Below, one piece after another: positions 34,629-38,171 of a stretch of DNA of 38,171 nt. The DNA is from Actinomycetes bacterium (GTDB lineage Bacteria > Actinomycetota > Acidimicrobiia > Acidimicrobiales > JAJZXF01): NCBI GenBank assembly GCA_021802485.1, contig JAJZXF010000018.1:1-38171 (forward strand). Direction: 5' to 3'. Each line of letters opens with the position of its first letter. Position 1 is the first letter of the stretch. The notes under the pieces are model-generated. The model saw nothing but the letters and a program-made list of their open reading frames with translations, was not told the DNA's origin and did not search any database. Both the position numbers and the translations under genes were made by a program.

Positions 34629-34853
34629 CTACCACTCGCCATGGATCGAGATGACAAGCCCAAGGGCACCGAAGCACGACCACAGGACCGGGAGTCCTGG
34701 GTTCGCCTCGCCGTGCTCGAGCGCGACGACCGTTCGAAGGCTGAGACCAGCTTGCCCGGCGAACTCCCGCTGACTAAGCCCTAGCGCCTCGCGCCGGGGG
34801 CGGATCACTGACGACAGGCCGGTGGCGGTCGTGCCATCCATGGTTTCTAGCAT
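34629..34853 (-). CDS. XRE-family helix-turn-helix regulator/antitoxin
   Basis: A 74-residue protein with a Cro/CI-type HTH: SSVIRPRREALGLSQREFAG, QAGLSLRTVVALEHGEANPG, followed by LPVLWSCFGALGLVISI. It is the first gene of a minus-strand operon with the NTase 3 nt downstream, the usual antitoxin/repressor-first order. ATG 34853 is preferred, with ATG 34841 possible. A TATGCT box overlaps the start, so the transcript may be nearly leaderless. It probably represses its own operon. Confidence 0.75.
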   Translation of the reverse strand: MLETMDGTTATGLSSVIRPRREALGLSQREFAGQAGLSLRTVVALEHGEANPGLPVLWSCFGALGLVISIHGEW

Positions 34854-35132
34854 ACTGCATATCGCCCCAACGGCCGCCCGGACGCCAGAGCGCATCGATA
34901 CGACAGATGGCCGTCCATGTACTCGATGATCGAGTGCGCCCAGAATCGACCTCTCGACACATGGGCGATGTCCCCGGCTGCAACCAAGTGGTGAACTGCC
35001 CCGCGTTGACGGACCGGGTAGTTCACGCAGCCATCCTCAGCGCCCGTTCAACAGCTCAAGGTTGGCCCGGTCAATCCATCGGTTTGAGCCATTCCAGATG
35101 GGAACTTGGACTTTCTACGGCCGAGGTGACAC
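34854..35132. other. Intergenic stretch, nothing recognised
   Basis: This is about 280 bp between the XRE gene and the convergently read end of the acyltransferase gene. I see no gene, hairpin terminator or repeat I would defend; the XRE promoter must lie at its left edge. Confidence 0.4.
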
Positions 35133-36722
35133 TCAGGAGACCAGGTCCCCGTGGCCTTGTTCTTCCTCGCGGTTCTCCCGGGCCAGCACTACCAGCTCGG
35201 CCAGTGAGCGCTCCAGCCACGCAACAAAGTCACCAGGGTCGACAAGCGCGTCGGCGAAAGCTTCAATACCGAAAATAACCCGGTCAGCATAGCTCCACAC
35301 CGTGATGTTCAGCCCGACGCCCTGGTTGGGCGGTCCGAACCAGAAGAACTCCTCACAAGCGGACGATTCGAGCCGCCAGGCACGATCGGGGCCACGGAAG
35401 GAAGAGATTAGGAGGTTCTGGTCAGCAACGTTGCGGTTCGCACGGCGACGTCGGTACTGGCGCGTGGTGATCAACCGCGTGATTAGCGGTGGGATCCGGT
35501 CAATCCACTCCCACATGAGCTCGGGATCGATAACTTCAAGGTCGCCTCTTGCATCAGCTGCGACAGCGCTGATCACCTTCAGCCGTTCCCACGGATCGAC
35601 GATGTCGGTTGCGAGACTGGTACTGAAAGCCAAGATGTGATTCCCATAGGTTCGCTCCGGTTCGTCGGGCGTCTCGATCGACACAGGAACGCTTGTGACC
35701 AAGGGCTGCTCCGGCAAGGAGTCGCGGTCCGCCAGATAACCCCGTACGGCACCAGCCACCACTCCAGCTACAACGACGAAGCGGCTAACCCCACGAGCGT
35801 TCTGGATTTCCCGGAAGTCAGCGAGCGGGAACGAGGCGTGCGCTACGACCTGGGGACGAGTGAACGCGTTTGCAAAGGGCGACGGCGGGGTGTCCTTTGG
35901 TGTTCGGGGGACCTTGACCACCGACCGCTCTCGGCGCTTCTCGAGAGCTCGATAGTTCGAGACCGTGGTGGAGATGAGCGACGGAACACGCTGCAAAGCG
36001 CGTATCTGGTCACCCAGAGCGTTGCCAATGAGACGCCAGCGCCCAGGTGGTTTCCGTGGAGTCCAGTCCTCCGCTGGGCCCCGCTCATCCGGATCCTCCT
36101 CCGAGAAAAGGATCTCGAAGGTTCGCAGGCCGGCAGCGCCGTCAAATAGGCAGTGGTGGAACCGGGCGACAAGCGCCTGGCGGTTATCGCTGAGCCCGTC
36201 GACAAGCGTGATCTGCCACAGCGGATGACGCCGGTCGAAGCGGCGCTGAGCGAGCGCCCCCAGGAATCGGTACAGCTCCGCAAGCGAGCCGGGAGCCGGA
36301 AGGGTGACATGAGCAAGGTGCCTGTCGAGATCGAAGTCCACAGCGTCCACGAAGACCGGATGGTGCAGACGGCCCGGCACCGGGCGAACACTCCATCGCA
36401 AGTAGCTCAGGGCATCGAGACGTTGTTCAATGTGGCGTCGGAGTCGCTCGGGGCTGATGGCGCGAGCTGAGCCGCCAGAGCGCACCGTCGGAGAAAGCAG
36501 AGCTACGGCGAGGATGCCCAGCGGCTGGTTCGGCTGCTCGAGGTAGAAGAAGCCAGCATCTTCTCCACTCAGCCGGCGGCGCGCGAGCCTCAGTTCCTCC
36601 AGTCGCCGCTTGATCTGAAGTCCCCGCTCCCGGCGACGTTCCCGGCGACGTTCCATGAATCGGCGGATACCCGTATTCCTCGGTGGCCGCTTGCGAAGCA
36701 AACGGTGGTTCCGGGTGCGCAT
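35133..36722 (-). CDS. Wax ester synthase / diacylglycerol acyltransferase (WS/DGAT)
   Basis: A 529-residue acyltransferase that esterifies acyl-CoA to diacylglycerol or fatty alcohol for storage lipid. The catalytic HHxxxDG is at 189-195 (HHCLFDG), preceded by FDRRHPLWQITLVDGL. The second half has the family blocks FVVVAGVVAGAVRGYLADR, PLVTSVPVSIET, GNHILAFSTSL and LLISSFRGP, and ends with PPNQGVGLNITVWSYADR. It has a striking Arg-rich N-terminal 50 residues (RERRRERG...), not needed for the fold. ATG 36722 and ATG 36656 are both possible starts. The gene stands alone between IS debris. It may be unlinked to the PKS operon, although both concern lipids. Confidence 0.88.
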   Translation of the reverse strand: MRTRNHRLLRKRPPRNTGIRRFMERRRERRRERGLQIKRRLEELRLARRRLSGEDAGFFYLEQPNQPLGILAVALLSPTVRSGGSARAISPERLRRHIEQRLDALSYLRWSVRPVPGRLHHPVFVDAVDFDLDRHLAHVTLPAPGSLAELYRFLGALAQRRFDRRHPLWQITLVDGLSDNRQALVARFHHCLFDGAAGLRTFEILFSEEDPDERGPAEDWTPRKPPGRWRLIGNALGDQIRALQRVPSLISTTVSNYRALEKRRERSVVKVPRTPKDTPPSPFANAFTRPQVVAHASFPLADFREIQNARGVSRFVVVAGVVAGAVRGYLADRDSLPEQPLVTSVPVSIETPDEPERTYGNHILAFSTSLATDIVDPWERLKVISAVAADARGDLEVIDPELMWEWIDRIPPLITRLITTRQYRRRRANRNVADQNLLISSFRGPDRAWRLESSACEEFFWFGPPNQGVGLNITVWSYADRVIFGIEAFADALVDPGDFVAWLERSLAELVVLARENREEEQGHGDLVS

Positions 36723-36756
36723 CAGCAGTCCGGACGCCGCGTGATCGCCAGCGGCC

Positions 36757-37860
36757 TCAGCTGTCGACCTGATTGCGCCACGGCTGGTCGCCCAGGGGAC
36801 AGGAACTCAAGTACCTGGCGCCGTGAACTGCTCGGCCCTGAGGGGCCGAGCCTCCGGACCGTCTACCGCGAGGACCAGGCATGACGCGAGTCTCGTCGGA
36901 GCACGCTCGGCTCCCCGCGATGTGCTGGCTTTCGAGGTTGCGCTGTAGATGTCGCAGGTCTGCTTGGGCATCCTTGATGCCCTCGGCCAGCACCAGGTGC
37001 TCTATCGCTTCAGGGACCGCGTTGCTCTCAGCGTCAGCGACTACGACGGAGATCGCCGACGCTCCGCAGTCTAGGCCGATGGTCCCGGTACCTGTACTGT
37101 GACGGATAGGCACTCGCCCGTCCAGGACGAACTGTACTTGGAGGGTGGCCTGAGCACGCACGATGGTGCGGATGATACGAGTCTTGATCACTCCCCCGGC
37201 AGCGATCAGGGACTCCAGCCAGGCTCGCTCATCTGCGACCTCCCTGTCGTGGCAGCTGGTCGGGTTCTCGAGCAACGCCTCGACGGGGATGACCGTCTTC
37301 GACCAACGGACAGCAACCAGGGGTACGTCGTCGAAGAAAGCCTGCATGTCCCCGTATGTGTCGGAGCACTGCAACGAGCGTAACCCCCTCGAGACGTTCT
37401 CGAACCGGGGCCTCGCGCGTTCGTCCAGACTCCAACCCTCGCTGGCACCGAAGGCCCGCGTTGCGAGGCGCTGAACCCCTTGAGCGCCGACGTGATCTCT
37501 TACCCATGCCTCGCGCAAGCTGGACCCAAACGTCCAAAGCGCGTCGGAGCCGAAGCCGTGAGTTGCAGCTACCTCATTGAATGCCTTGTTCCTCACTGTT
37601 GCCTCTTTCGACTTGGATGGCCAATTGGACAACGCCTTCGCGGCGTCGAAGGCCCCGTCTGCTCGCATGCGCTTGCAACGATCGGGCGACTCTCCAAGAC
37701 AGGCGTTGTAGACACGTCTCCTCGAATCGAGGTGCATGTCGACTGCGGCCAGGTGAGCCAATCCATGGCGCAACGCCTGGTTGACGATGTGAGCGGGTTC
37801 GCCTCGCTTGACCTTGCGGGGGACGGCCAATTCCATCGGTCGGTGCACGGTTCCGATCAT
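36757..37860 (-). pseudogene. tnpB with internal deletion, right end retained, copy A2
   Basis: The minus-strand frame starts near ATG 37860/37836 (MELAVPRKVKRGEPAHIVNQ) and shows a good TnpB N-terminus: RRRVYNACLGE, RNKAFNEVAATHGFGSDALW, DHVGAQGVQRLATRAF. The barrel follows, and the first RuvC acidic residue is in TIGLDCGASAISVV. It then jumps, after the helix DLRHLQRNLE, straight into sequence encoded by right end A2. RuvC-II Glu, the zinc finger and RuvC-III Asp are lost. The frame stays open through the right end to 36757, past the element boundary. The nuclease cannot be active, but the intact right end makes this a MITE-like derivative that a full-length relative could still mobilise. 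Confidence 0.68.
36823..36886 (-). ncRNA. TnpB-type right end / candidate omega RNA scaffold, copy A2
   Basis: A 64-nt minus-strand block: CGTCATGCCTGGTCCTCGCG, GTAGACGGTCCGGAGG, then the perfect hairpin CTCGGCCCCTCAGGGCCGAG and CAGTTCAC. It has the best-preserved stem of the three. The flank beyond the end reads GGCGCCAGGTACTTGAGTTC. It follows an internally deleted tnpB. Function as a guide RNA is inferred from family knowledge. Confidence 0.62.
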
Positions 37861-37910
37861 AAGGATCGGTACCAGCCTAAACCAACCGATCGAGGTAAGA
37901 GTACGCCAGA

Positions 37911-38159
37911 CAAACCGCTGTCCCTGCGCACGCGAGAGGAGATCTCCCTCGCTTTGATCGAAAACCGTTCGATCCCGTGGGCCGAAATTGGGCGCAGAGT
38001 TGGGCATCACCCAACCACGATCTGCAAGTCGGCGAGACCATCTACGCCGCGCTCTACGCTGGCATAGATGGTCCGTGCCCAACTGAGTGCCTGCGAACAC
38101 GGCGACCCAGTAGGCGACGGCGCCAGGCCCGTCATGAGAACAAACGCCCTGGCCTGTGA
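37911..38159 (+). pseudogene. IS30-family transposase remnant
   Basis: The plus strand reads PLSLRTREEISLALIENRSI and PWAEIGRRVGHHPTTI, the IS30 N-terminal helix-turn-helix. After a frame change at about 38010-38030 it continues GETIYAALYAGIDGP and LRTRRPSRRRR, matching the later 'HETIYxAIYxQ ... LRxxRxxRRxR' region of the same family. The sequence between is deleted and the DDE catalytic part is missing; the frame stops at 38159 near the window edge. It overlaps the start region of tnpB A2 on the other strand. Confidence 0.65.
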
Positions 38160-38171
38160 CATCTCGGCCCG

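Noticed and set aside
7159-36886. CRISPR-like array
   Set aside because: The repeated blocks are single copies spread over 30 kb, each beside a tnpB remnant, without regularly spaced repeats or cas genes.
37480-38067. Plus-strand 195-residue frame ending in an IS30-like HTH as a full gene
   Set aside because: Only the last ~50 residues look like IS30; the upstream part is the antisense of tnpB A2 and gives no recognisable protein.
1-38171. tRNA or rRNA genes
   Set aside because: I saw no cloverleaf-like segment with T-loop and anticodon features and no rRNA sequence on reading both strands; a tRNAscan-SE run would settle it.

Overview
The window is about 38 kb of moderately GC-rich (I estimate roughly 60%) DNA. 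A sufD - Rieske - sufC gene order, a WS/DGAT acyltransferase, SHOCT-domain and MGT-type proteins, many GTG/TTG starts and heavy IS200/IS605 and IS1341-type debris all suggest an actinobacterium. An Acidimicrobiia-like lineage is my best guess; that is inference, not proof.

Left part (1-7.1 kb): a degraded vapBC pair and a short universal-stress-like ORF come first. They are followed by a compact, probably co-transcribed plus-strand run: an FtsH-type membrane protease, a small FMN-binding (PPOX-fold) protein, a phosphoketolase and an acetate kinase. The last two form a complete phosphoketolase -> acetyl phosphate -> acetate + ATP route.

From 7.1 to 12.7 kb, a broken tnpB with an intact omega-RNA-like right end lies beside a minus-strand suf operon (sufD, Rieske ferredoxin, sufC). 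The position normally held by sufB is occupied by nested transposon wreckage. Then come a D-Ala-D-Ala ligase-like ATP-grasp gene and a PH/SHOCT membrane protein (12.7-14.8 kb).

The centre (15.3-30.5 kb) is the main discovery candidate, a tightly spaced six-gene plus-strand operon. A 2418-residue megasynthase reads NMO-like / NMO / KS / AT / ACP / KR. A 1567-residue protein reads KS / AT-like / DH-like / phosphopantetheinyl transferase. They are followed by a stand-alone ACP, two alpha/beta hydrolases and a UGT/MGT-type glycosyltransferase. The layout resembles a PUFA synthase (pfaA-E) rearranged into two polypeptides, with the PfaD-like enoyl reductase fused in front of PfaA and the PfaE-like PPTase fused behind a KS-AT-DH protein. 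I infer a glycosylated long-chain lipid or polyketide product. IS debris lies on both sides of the operon.

The right part (30.5-38.2 kb) is accessory DNA: IS3-, IS1634- and IS30-type fragments, a ribbon-helix-helix/HEPN-like fusion gene, a two-gene toxin-antitoxin-like pair with an inverted-repeat promoter, an XRE/nucleotidyltransferase toxin-antitoxin-like operon, a wax ester synthase/DGAT gene and two more broken tnpB copies. Three tnpB remnants in the window keep near-identical 63-64 nt right ends with the same orientation but different downstream flanks. These are candidates for orphan omega RNAs.

No tRNA, rRNA or CRISPR array was seen. All functional statements come from reading translated motifs; no database search was run.
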